A DNA stretch of 64,000 nt from Xylanibacter ruminicola Ga6B6 (lineage in GTDB: Bacteria > Bacteroidota > Bacteroidia > Bacteroidales > Bacteroidaceae), in the NCBI RefSeq assembly GCF_000687715.1, contig NZ_JHXD01000010.1, positions 45,938 through 109,937 on the forward strand. Reading direction: 5' to 3'. The notes under the pieces are model-generated. The model had not been told where the DNA came from and ran no database searches. It saw nothing but the letters and a program-made list of their open reading frames with translations. Below, in pieces: positions 36,736 through 46,676 of the stretch; the first letter of the stretch is position 1, and each line of letters begins with the position of its first letter. A program made the position numbers and the translations under genes.

Positions 36736-39700
36736 ATGATGCTAAAACTAAGGAAAGTCTCACTAACTTTTGTGATGTGCCTGCTTAGTGCCGCGGCTTT
36801 TGCTCAGACTGCAATCCGTGGTTCGGTAGTAGATTCACAAGGTGAGCCTGTGATTGGTGCCAGCGTTTTGATTGAAGGCGCAAAGGTTGCCACGGGTACG
36901 GTAACGGACTTCGATGGTAACTTTGTACTGAATGCCGAAACTGGTGCGAAGTTAAAAATTTCATTTGTGGGCTACAAAACCCAGAGTGTGACAGCCAAGA
37001 ATGGCATGCGTGTTGTGCTTGAGGAAGAAGCAACCATGCTGAAGGCTGTCGAGGTTGTAGCTTACGGTGTTCAGAAGAAGGTGACGGTAACAGGTGCCCT
37101 CTCGAGTGTAAAGAGCGAAGACCTTACCCGTACACCAGTTTCATCAGTTAACAATATTCTGGCCGGACAGCTCTCAGGTGTTACCACTGTGCAGTACTCG
37201 GGTGAGCCAGGTAGCGATGCAGCAACAGTATTCGTTCGTGGTCAGGGAACCTGGGCCGATTCAGCTCCTCTGATTCAGGTTGATGGTGTTGAGCGCTCGA
37301 TGGGCGATATCGACCCAGAGGACATCGAGAGCATCACCGTACTGAAGGATGCATCGGCCACAGCCGTATTCGGTGTACGTGGTGCTAACGGTGTAGTACT
37401 GATTACCACCAAGCGCGGCCAGGAAGGCAAGGCAAAGATTGATATCTCAACCTCGTTCTCAGCCCTTACGCCAACCAAGATGCTTGAATTGGCCAACTCG
37501 TATGAGTATGGTACCTTCTTTAATCAGATGCAGCGTAACGACTTCGACTTCTCTTCGGGCGAAACCTTTACGCCGATGTTCTCGGATGAGGTTTTGGAGA
37601 AGTTCAAGAGCGGTAGCGATCCTATCCGTTTCCCCAACATGCGTTGGAACGATTATATCATGAAGAATATGACCTTGCAAACCAAGCACAATGTAAACAT
37701 CAGCGGCGGTACCAAGAACATGCGTTACTTTGTATCAGCTGGTTTCATGACCCAGGGCGGACTGTTCAAGGAGTTTGGCGACGATTTCCACTACGATTAT
37801 CGCTACCAGCGCTTCAACTATCGTACCAACCTCGACCTTGATGTTACCCCAACCACCACACTGTCATTCAACGTGGCAGGTAACGTGAGCAACGCTCAGA
37901 AGCCTCACACCAGTCAAGGTGCTTCGGGTATGATTATGGCCATGACCCAGTCTACCCCATTCTCAAGCCCTGGTATCATTGATGGCAAACAGGTGGCTAC
38001 CACTACCGACTATACCGATGGCGTTAACATGCCATTCATCGGCGGTAACGCTATGACCTATTATAATAATGCAGGTACAGGTGGTTATTTCCATTATAAC
38101 GATAATAAGCTGCAGATGGACCTGCAGTTGCAGCAGAAACTCGACTTCCTCACAAAGGGTCTGCTCTTTAAGATTAAGGGGTCGTACAACAGTCTGTTCT
38201 CAGTAAACAAGGAGGGAACCGTTGGTCGTGCTACTTACTATCCAGTTATTCAGGACGATGGTTCAATTGCCTATCGTAAGAGCGGCGAGAACACACCTGT
38301 TTCATTCTCTGAGAGCACAGGCAAGGCTCGTAACTGGTACTTCGAGACTTCGTTGAACTATAATCGCACATTTGGCGATCACACTGTAACAGCCCTGTTC
38401 CTGTACAACCAGAGCAAGGAGTATTATCCTTCATCTTACTCTGATATTCCTCGTGGTTACGTTGGTTTGGTTGGCCGTGTAACTTACGACTGGAAAAACC
38501 GCTATATGGCCGAATTCAACGTTGGTTACAACGGTTCGGAGAACTTCCACCCCGATCGCCGTTTTGGTACATTCCCTGCCGGCTCTATCGGTTGGGTGGC
38601 CAGCGACGAGCCTTTCTTCAAGCCTCTTAAGAGTGTTGTTTCATTCCTGAAGCTGCGTGCCTCTTGGGGTTTGGTTGGTAACGACAAGGTAGGTGGTAGC
38701 CGATTCATGTATCTCTCCGACCCCTATCTGTACAACACAGCCATGGCTGCCCGTGGCGGTTACGCCTATAACTTCGGTATCGAGAACTCTACCCTTATCC
38801 CTGCTTACTACGAGGATGTAAACAATAAGAACAACCCCGAGGTTACTTGGGAGAAGGCCTTTAAGCAGGACTATGGTGTAGATGTGAACTTCCTCGACGA
38901 CCGTCTGCGTGCTACCTTCGATTACTATAAGGAGCATCGTACCAACATTCTGCTGCGCGACTACTCTGCGCCATCAGTTGTAGGTTTCCAGCCACCTTAT
39001 TCTAACCTTGGTGTTGTTGACAGCTGGGGTTGGGAACTCTCGCTGAAGTGGAACGATAAGATTGGTAGCGACTTCCGTTACTGGGCAACTGTTAATCTCT
39101 CGCACAACCAGAATGAGATTAAGGAGAAGAAAGAGGCTCCTTACACCAACGAGTATCAGTATGAGAAGGGCCACCGCATTGGCGCACGCTACATGTACAA
39201 GTTCTTCCGTTTCTACGATGCCGACACTCCACGCCTGTACGAGGAGACCTTCGGACAGCCATTCCCCAAGCAGCTGGTTGACCTGAAAGATGGTGACGCC
39301 GTATTTGTTGACCTGGATGGTAATGGCGTAATTAACGAGGACGATAAGACCCGCGACCTGGGTTACACCGACGATCCTGAGTTCATGGCAGGTATCAACG
39401 CCGGCTTTGCTTGGAAGGACTTCGAGTTCAACATGCAGTGGACAGCCGCTTGGAACGTATCACGTGTTATCAGCGACGTGTTCCGCTACCCATTCCTGGA
39501 TCGTACCACAAAAGACCGTGGTGGACTGCTGAAATATCATCTTGAGAACACCTGGAACCCCGATGCTCCTGGTCAGGACTACGAGTATCCACGTGCCACC
39601 TGGACTAATGGTACTACCAACAACTACCAGGATTGCGCACTCTACGAGAAGGATGCTAAGTATCTGCGCCTGAAGACTTTGATGATTGCCTACAACATGC

Positions 39701-39873
39701 ACTTCCCATTCCTCAAGGCATTGGGTATCAACCGTGCACAGGTAGCACTCAGCGGTTACAACCTGCTCACCTTCACACCGTATATCTGGGGCGATCCCGA
39801 GACACGTGCCAGCACATCTCCATCTTATCCCCTCCAGAGAACCTATACAGCAAGTCTGAAACTTAATTTCTAA
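36736..39873 (+). CDS. SusC-like TonB-dependent transporter (first of a tandem pair)
   Basis: This 1045-residue outer-membrane protein has a signal peptide (to AAFAQ, about 24) and a carboxypeptidase-regulatory-like domain (AIRGSVVDSQGEPVIGASV; TDFDGNF). The TonB-box region LKAVEVVAYGVQKKVTVTGA differs from the usual VVVGYG. The plug has VDGVERSMGD and VLKDASATAVFGVRGANG, followed by the barrel with a C-terminal LKLNF. Its SusD partner starts 7 bp after its stop. The preference of this pair is not readable from sequence; neighbours point to a rhamnogalacturonan oligosaccharide different from that handled by the other pairs. Confidence 0.92.
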   Translation: MMLKLRKVSLTFVMCLLSAAAFAQTAIRGSVVDSQGEPVIGASVLIEGAKVATGTVTDFDGNFVLNAETGAKLKISFVGYKTQSVTAKNGMRVVLEEEATMLKAVEVVAYGVQKKVTVTGALSSVKSEDLTRTPVSSVNNILAGQLSGVTTVQYSGEPGSDAATVFVRGQGTWADSAPLIQVDGVERSMGDIDPEDIESITVLKDASATAVFGVRGANGVVLITTKRGQEGKAKIDISTSFSALTPTKMLELANSYEYGTFFNQMQRNDFDFSSGETFTPMFSDEVLEKFKSGSDPIRFPNMRWNDYIMKNMTLQTKHNVNISGGTKNMRYFVSAGFMTQGGLFKEFGDDFHYDYRYQRFNYRTNLDLDVTPTTTLSFNVAGNVSNAQKPHTSQGASGMIMAMTQSTPFSSPGIIDGKQVATTTDYTDGVNMPFIGGNAMTYYNNAGTGGYFHYNDNKLQMDLQLQQKLDFLTKGLLFKIKGSYNSLFSVNKEGTVGRATYYPVIQDDGSIAYRKSGENTPVSFSESTGKARNWYFETSLNYNRTFGDHTVTALFLYNQSKEYYPSSYSDIPRGYVGLVGRVTYDWKNRYMAEFNVGYNGSENFHPDRRFGTFPAGSIGWVASDEPFFKPLKSVVSFLKLRASWGLVGNDKVGGSRFMYLSDPYLYNTAMAARGGYAYNFGIENSTLIPAYYEDVNNKNNPEVTWEKAFKQDYGVDVNFLDDRLRATFDYYKEHRTNILLRDYSAPSVVGFQPPYSNLGVVDSWGWELSLKWNDKIGSDFRYWATVNLSHNQNEIKEKKEAPYTNEYQYEKGHRIGARYMYKFFRFYDADTPRLYEETFGQPFPKQLVDLKDGDAVFVDLDGNGVINEDDKTRDLGYTDDPEFMAGINAGFAWKDFEFNMQWTAAWNVSRVISDVFRYPFLDRTTKDRGGLLKYHLENTWNPDAPGQDYEYPRATWTNGTTNNYQDCALYEKDAKYLRLKTLMIAYNMHFPFLKALGINRAQVALSGYNLLTFTPYIWGDPETRASTSPSYPLQRTYTASLKLNF

Positions 39874-39880
39874 AAGCTAC

Positions 39881-41923
39881 ATGAAACTGAATATAAAAAA
39901 TATAATAGGTGTAAGCCTGCTAACGCTTAGCCTTGGCGCTTGCACCGATACCGTTAAGTTCGGAAATGCTTTCCTTGAGAAGGCTCCCGGTGGAACGGTA
40001 ACAGCGGATACTGTATTCAGCAATCCTGAATACACCCGCAACTTCCTGGCAGGTATCTATGCAACCCAGTATTACAACCTGCCTACCAACTCAACCAACG
40101 CAGCACCTCAGTGCCAGAACTACTGGAAGGGTATGCCCGATGCACTGGGCGACGATTTCCACCTGTTGTTCAACAATACCATTGTGTTTGGTAAGTATTA
40201 CAATGGTTCGCTCACATCAGCCATCGATGGTAATAAGAATGGTAATATCTACCCCTATACAAACGAGTACATCTGGGAGAATGTGCGCCACTGCTGGATT
40301 CTGATTGAGAATATCGACAAGGTGCCCAATATGACCGATGCCGAGAAGGCTCGCATTAAGGACGAGGCTCGCTGCCTCATGTCGTATGCCTACTTTATTG
40401 CTTTCCGTTTTTATGGCGGTTTGCCCATCATCACCGGTTCGTTTACAGGTTCCGAGGGCAGCTACGACCTGCCTCGCCGCAGCGTAGAGTCAACCGTTAA
40501 CTTCATGGTCGATCAGCTTAACACCGTTATTAAGAACAAGGCTCTGCCTTGGGCTTACGAGGGTTCTGAAGCCGATACCGAGACCGGGCACTGGACCTTG
40601 GCTGGCGCTATGGCCTTGAAGTGTAAGGTATTGCAGTTTGCAGCATCACCCTTATTTAACGATGCTCAGCCTTACTGGCAGGGAAAGTACACTGTAGAGG
40701 CCGACACTTGCGCTTGGTATGGTGGCAGCAAGCCCGAACTGTGGCAGCAGCTGAAGCAGGCTTGTGCCGACTTCTTTGCTCAGATGAACGCCAACGGCCA
40801 TTATCACCTGGTACAGCCACTTGGCACCACCCAGGAGGATTACCGTTACGCTTTCCGCAGCGGCTATATCCTGCAGAACAGTCCTGAAATTCTGCACAGC
40901 ATCCGTCGTAGTAACAATGCACATGGTAACGACTACGGTTGGTACAACCTTGGTTGGGGTGGTAAAGCCGATGGTAGCGGCGGTAACGACCGTTATGCTT
41001 ATTGCCCAACTCAGGAGTACGTAGAGATGTTCCCATGGGCCGATGGTACACCGTTTGATTGGGACAAGGCCCAACAGGAAGGCAAGCTCGACTATATGTT
41101 TGTAAAGGGTGATACCGTTAAGGGCCAGCAGCTGCTGCAGAACCTGCAGTACACCCGCGACCCACGACTTTACGAATCAGTAATGGTTAACGGCGACCGC
41201 CAAACCCTGAACTGGGCCGACGGACGTGCCAGCGGTGCCAACTGGGAGATGTGGGTTGGCGGCACAACCATAGGTACTGCCTCGAAAACCAACTCGGGAA
41301 AGTATGGTACCGGCTACCGCATGCTGAAGTACATTGTTGGCGAGGCTATGCGCCGTAAAAAGCCACAGTGGAACGCCATCATGCTGAGCGATATCTACCT
41401 GACTTATGCCGAGGCACTGCTGCAGGCCGACAACAACGCAACCGAAGCCATCAAGTATGTTGATGCCGTACGTGCCCGCGTAGGTTTGAAGGGCTTGGTT
41501 GAGTGCAACCCTGGCATGAATCTTACCAGCAACAAGCAGGCCCTGCTTGATGAGATTCTGCGTGAGCGTGCTTGCGACCTGGCATTCCAGATGGAGCGCT
41601 ACTTTGATATGACCCGCTACAAGCGTGCCGACCTGTTTGAGCGCACATTGCACGGTTTGCGTATCTACCGTCTGGTTAAGGATAAGAATGACAATTGGGT
41701 ACGCGAGGAGAGTCAGTGGTACAACAAGTCGTTCAACAAGAAGTTGAAAGAGGACGATCCTAACTTCTACGAGCCTTCGCACTTCGACTTTGAGCGCTTT
41801 GCCATTACAACCGGTGCCCGCAAGTGGTGGACCGACGGTTTCGATCCTAAGTGGTATCTGCAGCCATTCCCCATCACCGAGATTAACAAGGGCTATGGCC
41901 TGTATCAGAATGCCGGATGGTAA
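39881..41923 (+). CDS. SusD/RagB-like lipoprotein (partner of the 36736 transporter)
   Basis: This 680-residue lipoprotein has lipobox LGAC (C21). SusD features include FLEKAPGGTVTADTVFSNPEY near the N-terminus, the helical ARCLMSYAYFIAFRFYGGLPI and a C-terminal LTYAEALLQADNNATEAIKYVDAVRARVGLKG region; it ends NAGW. It is longer than the family norm, and a Trp-rich segment near ANWEMWVGGTT may form an added surface loop. Its gene is followed by a short A/T repeat and then a second susC. Confidence 0.88.
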   Translation: MKLNIKNIIGVSLLTLSLGACTDTVKFGNAFLEKAPGGTVTADTVFSNPEYTRNFLAGIYATQYYNLPTNSTNAAPQCQNYWKGMPDALGDDFHLLFNNTIVFGKYYNGSLTSAIDGNKNGNIYPYTNEYIWENVRHCWILIENIDKVPNMTDAEKARIKDEARCLMSYAYFIAFRFYGGLPIITGSFTGSEGSYDLPRRSVESTVNFMVDQLNTVIKNKALPWAYEGSEADTETGHWTLAGAMALKCKVLQFAASPLFNDAQPYWQGKYTVEADTCAWYGGSKPELWQQLKQACADFFAQMNANGHYHLVQPLGTTQEDYRYAFRSGYILQNSPEILHSIRRSNNAHGNDYGWYNLGWGGKADGSGGNDRYAYCPTQEYVEMFPWADGTPFDWDKAQQEGKLDYMFVKGDTVKGQQLLQNLQYTRDPRLYESVMVNGDRQTLNWADGRASGANWEMWVGGTTIGTASKTNSGKYGTGYRMLKYIVGEAMRRKKPQWNAIMLSDIYLTYAEALLQADNNATEAIKYVDAVRARVGLKGLVECNPGMNLTSNKQALLDEILRERACDLAFQMERYFDMTRYKRADLFERTLHGLRIYRLVKDKNDNWVREESQWYNKSFNKKLKEDDPNFYEPSHFDFERFAITTGARKWWTDGFDPKWYLQPFPITEINKGYGLYQNAGW

Positions 41924-41929
41924 GAAGGG

Positions 41930-41974
41930 AATTGATAATTAAAAATTGAAAATTGAAAATTTTTATTGAAATAT
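41930..41974. repeat. A/T-rich AATTGAAA-type short repeat between susD and susC
   Basis: AATTGATAATTAAA is followed by AAATTGA and AAATTGA copies and TTTTTATTG, filling the whole gap between the two transporter pairs. A related AATTGAGAATTAAGAATT tract fills the next gap (44733-44765). No promoter box is clear in either. Confidence 0.5.
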
Positions 41975-44734
41975 ATGAATAAAAGATATATAGTTGTGCT
42001 TTCAGTATTGGCTGGTATTTCCCTGCCTACTATGGCACAGATCGACAAAGAGCTGGCACCCGAGGAGCAAACGGCAGCCGTTTCGGTCATCAAGACCGAT
42101 AAGACCGACCGCCGTAGCGCCAAGAATATCGGCAACAGCATTCTGGGTGAGGGCAATGGCCTTATCTCGCTGCAGAATGGTGGTCGCTATGCCGCTCAGA
42201 ACCCTACATTCTATGTACGTGGTTTGCAAACATCAAGCAATAACTCGCCACTCATCCTGGTAGATGGTATCGAGCGCGACATTACCAGCATCTCGCCCGA
42301 GGAGGTTGAGAACGTAACCATCCTGAAGGATGCCGCTGCTGTTGCTCTGTATGGTTACAAGGGTACCAATGGCGCCATCAACATTACCACCAAGCGTGGA
42401 CAGTACGATAGCCGTAGCATCAAGGTTACTTACGACCACCTGTTTAACACCATCGCCAACAAGCCAAAGTTTGTTGATGCCTACACCTATGGTATGGCCA
42501 TTAACGAGGCTCGTATCAACGATGGGCTCTCAGCCCGCTACAGCACCCAGGAGCTTAACGCCCTGCGCGATGGCACCAAGCCTTATCTCTATCCAAACGT
42601 AAACTGGGTAGATGAGACTTTCCGCAACACCGCTATGACCAACAAGTACAACATCGAGTTCCGTGGTGGTGCCAAGAAATTCCGTTACTACACCATGGTT
42701 GACCTGATTTCGGATAAGGGGTTTGTTAAGTCGCCCAACAACAACGAGGGCTACTCTACACAGGACAAGTATGTAAAGGGCAACCTGCGCATGAACCTGG
42801 ATATCGACCTGACTGAGACTACCGATGTACGCGTAAACCTACTGGGAGTACTGCAGGAAACATCGCGCCCAGGTTCGCAGGCCGACCTGTGGGACATGGT
42901 TTACACCGTTCCCGCAGCTGCTTTCCCTGTAAAGGATGCCAACGGCGTTTGGGGTGGTAGCGATGTATGGGCAGGAACCAGCAACCCTGTGGCTCAGAGC
43001 GTAGGCGCCGCCTACTACAAGAACCACTCACGCTCGCTGATGTTCGACGTTACCCTGAAGCAGGACCTTGGCATGTTTGTAAAGGGTCTGGGTGCTCAGG
43101 TACGCGTGGGTTACGACAACACATCGAATATTTACGAGGACCACTCTAAGACCTATGTATATAGCGTAAACGCTCCCTCATGGGCCGATGGCGATGCCGA
43201 GCCGAGCGTAAAAACCGCTACCTATGGCAAGGACAGCGAGATGGGAACCGATGCCAATGTTAACACCTTTGCACGTCGCCTGCACTTCGATGGTGGATTT
43301 AACTACGACCGCACCTTTGGTAAGCACAGCATCTACTCGCAGCTTAAGTGGGATTACGAGTACGAGGATCCTAATGGCGTTAACAACACCATCTACCGCC
43401 AGAACTTCAGCTGGTTCACTCACTATGGCTACAACAGCCGTTACTTTGTAGATCTGGCACTGGTTGAGAGTGGCAGCAGCCGTCTGGCTCCCAGCACCAA
43501 ATGGGCCTTCTCGCCCACCCTCTCAGCAGCCTGGGTTATCACTAACGAGGATTTCATGCAGCAGGCAAGCTGGGTTAACTACCTGAAGCTACGCGCATCG
43601 GCTGGCATCATTAATGCCGACTACCTGCCTGGCGATGACGTGTGGACCTACTACGCTCAACAGTATGCTACATCGGGTGGTGTTTATCCATTCGATAGCG
43701 GTTGGAACTCAGAGTTCGGTCGCACCTACCTGGGCCAGATGGCAACAGCCAACCCCAGCCACGAAAAGGCTTACAAGTATAATGTTGGTATCGATGCCAA
43801 GCTGTTTGGTGCACTCGATGTAACCTTCGACTACTGGATGCAGCAGCGCAAGGACATCTGGGTATCTGCAGCCGGAAAGTATTCGGCCGTACTGGGTATG
43901 GATGCCCCTTACGAGAATGCCGGTCGTGTGGATAGCCACGGATTCGAGCTCGGTCTTGATTACACCAAGAACTTTGGTGCCGTTACCTTCAACCTGGGCG
44001 GTAACCTGATGTACACCAAGAATAAGATTAAGGAGATGCTGGAGGAGCCACGCCTGTACGATAACCTCATTCAGACAGGCAATCCTTACGGACAGATCTA
44101 CGGTCTGGAGGCTATCGGTTTCTTTAAGGACGAGGCCGACATCGCTGCCAGCCCCACACAGACTTTCTCTACCGTTAAGCCTGGCGACATCAAGTATCGC
44201 GACGTGAACGGCGATAACATCATCGACGCTAACGATAAGGTAGCTATCGGTCATAGCACCACCTGCCCCGAACTGTACTACAACTTCCATATCGGAGCCG
44301 AGTGGAAGGGATTAGGTTTCTACGCCATGTTCCAGGGCACTGGCAACTACAGTGCCGTGCTTAACACCAAGAGCATGTACTGGCCACTGGTTGGTAACAC
44401 CAACATCTCGCAGTATGCCTACGACAACCGTTGGACGCCTGAGAACCAGAACGCCAAGCTGCCACGCCTTAGCAGCGAGAGCAACGCCAACAACTACCAG
44501 ACCTCAACACTGTGGCTGGCCGACCGCTCGTTCCTGAAGCTGCGCAACCTGGAGGTTTACTACAACCTGCCCGCTTCGCTGCTCGAGAAAACCAAGATTG
44601 TAAACGGTGCCAAGCTTTATGTACGTGGTATCGACCTGCTCTGCTTCGACCACATCGACGAGAGCGATCCCGAGGCCTACGACATCAACCCCGTTAACAA
44701 GAGCATCGCACTTGGTTTGAGCGTAACATTTTAA
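41975..44734 (+). CDS. SusC-like transporter lacking the N-terminal domain
   Basis: The ATG at 41975 (MNKRYIVVLSVLAGISLPTMAQ) gives a signal peptide; the in-frame TTG at 41966 is less likely. At about 919 residues it is clearly shorter than the other three SusC proteins. After the signal it goes almost straight into the plug (NPTFYVRGLQTSSNNSPLILVDG, VTILKDAAAVALYGYKGTNG), with no carboxypeptidase-like domain and no clear VVVGYG TonB box; TAAVSVIKTDK may serve instead. The barrel is complete and ends LGLSVTF. It is the third gene of the run susC-susD-susC-susD. Confidence 0.9.
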   Translation: MNKRYIVVLSVLAGISLPTMAQIDKELAPEEQTAAVSVIKTDKTDRRSAKNIGNSILGEGNGLISLQNGGRYAAQNPTFYVRGLQTSSNNSPLILVDGIERDITSISPEEVENVTILKDAAAVALYGYKGTNGAINITTKRGQYDSRSIKVTYDHLFNTIANKPKFVDAYTYGMAINEARINDGLSARYSTQELNALRDGTKPYLYPNVNWVDETFRNTAMTNKYNIEFRGGAKKFRYYTMVDLISDKGFVKSPNNNEGYSTQDKYVKGNLRMNLDIDLTETTDVRVNLLGVLQETSRPGSQADLWDMVYTVPAAAFPVKDANGVWGGSDVWAGTSNPVAQSVGAAYYKNHSRSLMFDVTLKQDLGMFVKGLGAQVRVGYDNTSNIYEDHSKTYVYSVNAPSWADGDAEPSVKTATYGKDSEMGTDANVNTFARRLHFDGGFNYDRTFGKHSIYSQLKWDYEYEDPNGVNNTIYRQNFSWFTHYGYNSRYFVDLALVESGSSRLAPSTKWAFSPTLSAAWVITNEDFMQQASWVNYLKLRASAGIINADYLPGDDVWTYYAQQYATSGGVYPFDSGWNSEFGRTYLGQMATANPSHEKAYKYNVGIDAKLFGALDVTFDYWMQQRKDIWVSAAGKYSAVLGMDAPYENAGRVDSHGFELGLDYTKNFGAVTFNLGGNLMYTKNKIKEMLEEPRLYDNLIQTGNPYGQIYGLEAIGFFKDEADIAASPTQTFSTVKPGDIKYRDVNGDNIIDANDKVAIGHSTTCPELYYNFHIGAEWKGLGFYAMFQGTGNYSAVLNTKSMYWPLVGNTNISQYAYDNRWTPENQNAKLPRLSSESNANNYQTSTLWLADRSFLKLRNLEVYYNLPASLLEKTKIVNGAKLYVRGIDLLCFDHIDESDPEAYDINPVNKSIALGLSVTF

Positions 44735-44765
44735 TTGAGAATTAAGAATTTAGAATTAAGAGAAT
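44733..44765. repeat. A/T-rich AATT repeat tract between susC and susD
   Basis: The tract AATTGAGAATTAAGAATTTAGAATTAAGAG is made of imperfect AGAATTA units. It resembles the tract before the preceding susC, and both look like members of a short interspersed A/T repeat. Confidence 0.45.
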
Positions 44766-46496
44766 ATGAAACTGAATAAATTATTCATCGGTGCCCTGGC
44801 AACACTGGCGATGGCCTCTTGTAACGATAAGATGGATTACAACGAGTATAACATCTACGACAAGGACTACATCACCAAGAACTTCGGTAATGTCGGCGGT
44901 TTTATGACCGATTTATATAATACGGTAGATTACGACTTCGGTAACTACTCGAGTGGCGCCATGCAGGCTTCGGCTACCGACGAGGCCATGTATAGCAAGC
45001 TGGGTAACGGTATCGACGATTTCTACAATGGTGCCTGGAGCCCATCAAACGCAAAGAACTCTATCTGGAACAGCATGTACTCGGGCATTAAGGTGGCCAA
45101 CCACTTCCTGGCCGAGATGCAGGGCTTGGACTTCGAGGAGCTCAAATTGAATGCCGACTACGGTGCACAGATGTACCGTTACGAGCACTATCAGTACGAG
45201 GCCCGTTTCATGCGTGCTTACTATTACTTTGCACTGGTTCGCCAGTATGGCGGTGTACCCTTGGTAACATCAGAGATTACTGCCGAAGAGGCTAACAACA
45301 TTGCTCGCAGCAGTGCCGACGATGTGTTTAAGTTCATCATCGATGAGTGTAACGACATCCAGGGCAAGATTACCGAGGATTACAGCAACCTGGGCCAGTA
45401 TGCTACTGGTACCGAGGAGAGTGGTCGTGCCGATAAGTTGGCCGTTCTGGCCCTTAAGGCTCGTGCAGCCCTGTACTGGGCAAGCCCCCTCTTCAATGCC
45501 AACGGCGATAAAGAGCGCTACCACACAGCAGCCACTTACACCAAGGAACTGCTTGATGCAGCCGAGGCACGTGGCAAGGGCCTTACCGCCAAGTACGCCG
45601 ACCTGTGGGATGCCGCCAGCTTCAACACGCCAACCATCATGAAGGAGATACTGTTTGGCCGTCGTTACTATAAGAATTCGAGTGGCGACAATCTTGTTGA
45701 GACCAACAACTACCCCGTTGGTATCGAGGGCGGTACAGGCGGAAACTGTCCTACCCAGAACCTGGTTGACGCTTACGATATGCAGGCTACCGGTCTCTCA
45801 ATCAACGAGGCTGGTTCGGGCTACGACGCCAAGAACCCCTACGCAGGTCGCGACCCACGCCTGGCAGCTACCGTAGCCGTTAACGGCGATCAGTGGCCCA
45901 CGTACTCGGGTGCCGCCAAGCTCGAAACCTTCCAGGGCGGTATCAACGGCGAGCCTCTTACAGGCGCCACACCTACCGGCTACTACCTGAAGAAGCTGTG
46001 TAACGGTGCCATCTCGCTGGCCAGCAACTCAAAGCTTAAGGAGAGCCGCCACACCTGGCTCACCTTCCGCATGGGCGAGTTCTACCTGAACTATGCCGAG
46101 GCTGTATTCAGGTATCTGGGTTCGGCCGATGCTACCAGCGCCGAGTTCCCCATGTCGGCTCGCGAGGCAGCCAGCAAAACCCGCCAGCGTGCAGGCATGC
46201 CTGCCTTTGCCGAGGGATTGGATGCTACTACCTTCTGGACCAAGCTGCAGAACGAGCGCTTTGTAGAGTTGGCATTCGAGGGTCATCGTTTCTGGGATGT
46301 ACGCCGTTGGAAAGAGGCCGACAAGTTCTTTAAGAACATCGTAGAGATGAAGCTTACCAAGAACGAGGATGGCAGCATCAGCTACAAGCGCCAGACGGTC
46401 AGCCGCCAGTGGAGCGATAAGATGTACCTCTTCCCCATCCCACAAACCGAGTTGATGAAGAACCCCAACCTGACACAGAACCCAGGCTGGGAGTAA
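44766..46496 (+). CDS. SusD/RagB-like lipoprotein (partner of the 41975 transporter)
   Basis: This 576-residue lipoprotein has lipobox cysteine C19 (MASC). Family features are the helical RYEHYQYEARFMRAYYYFALVRQYGGVPLV (about 138-167) and a C-terminal RMGEFYLNYAEAVFRYLG followed by LQNERFVELAFEGHRFWDVRRWKEADK, ending NPGWE. It has the normal SusD length and sequence close to families paired with SusC proteins that lack the N-terminal extension. A strong terminator 30 bp downstream ends the four-gene unit. Confidence 0.9.
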   Translation: MKLNKLFIGALATLAMASCNDKMDYNEYNIYDKDYITKNFGNVGGFMTDLYNTVDYDFGNYSSGAMQASATDEAMYSKLGNGIDDFYNGAWSPSNAKNSIWNSMYSGIKVANHFLAEMQGLDFEELKLNADYGAQMYRYEHYQYEARFMRAYYYFALVRQYGGVPLVTSEITAEEANNIARSSADDVFKFIIDECNDIQGKITEDYSNLGQYATGTEESGRADKLAVLALKARAALYWASPLFNANGDKERYHTAATYTKELLDAAEARGKGLTAKYADLWDAASFNTPTIMKEILFGRRYYKNSSGDNLVETNNYPVGIEGGTGGNCPTQNLVDAYDMQATGLSINEAGSGYDAKNPYAGRDPRLAATVAVNGDQWPTYSGAAKLETFQGGINGEPLTGATPTGYYLKKLCNGAISLASNSKLKESRHTWLTFRMGEFYLNYAEAVFRYLGSADATSAEFPMSAREAASKTRQRAGMPAFAEGLDATTFWTKLQNERFVELAFEGHRFWDVRRWKEADKFFKNIVEMKLTKNEDGSISYKRQTVSRQWSDKMYLFPIPQTELMKNPNLTQNPGWE

Positions 46497-46525
46497 GATA
46501 GAGTAAATCTCTTCAACATTTAAAT

Positions 46526-46566
46526 AGCTTGTTTTGCCCGCAACAGAGCAGAACAAGCTTTTTTTT
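46526..46566 (+). terminator. Rho-independent terminator after the tandem susCD unit
   Basis: AGCTTGTTTTGC (46526-46537) pairs over 12 positions with GCAGAACAAGCT (46548-46559), including one G-T wobble, and is followed by a run of eight T. Confidence 0.85.
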
Positions 46567-46651
46567 ACGTATTGACTTGCACTCATGGCTGTTCGAAACA
46601 TTTTTCCATGTCTATGAAACAAAAACCTATGGTAGTTCCAGGAATTTTGTT

Positions 46652-46659
46652 TAATTTTG
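46652..46659 (+). promoter_or_regulatory. -7 box for the second HTCS gene
   Basis: TAATTTTG followed by C ends 17 bp before the start codon at 46677, so the leader would be only about 10 nt. Confidence 0.55.
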
Positions 46660-46676
46660 CAGCAAAATGATACGAT

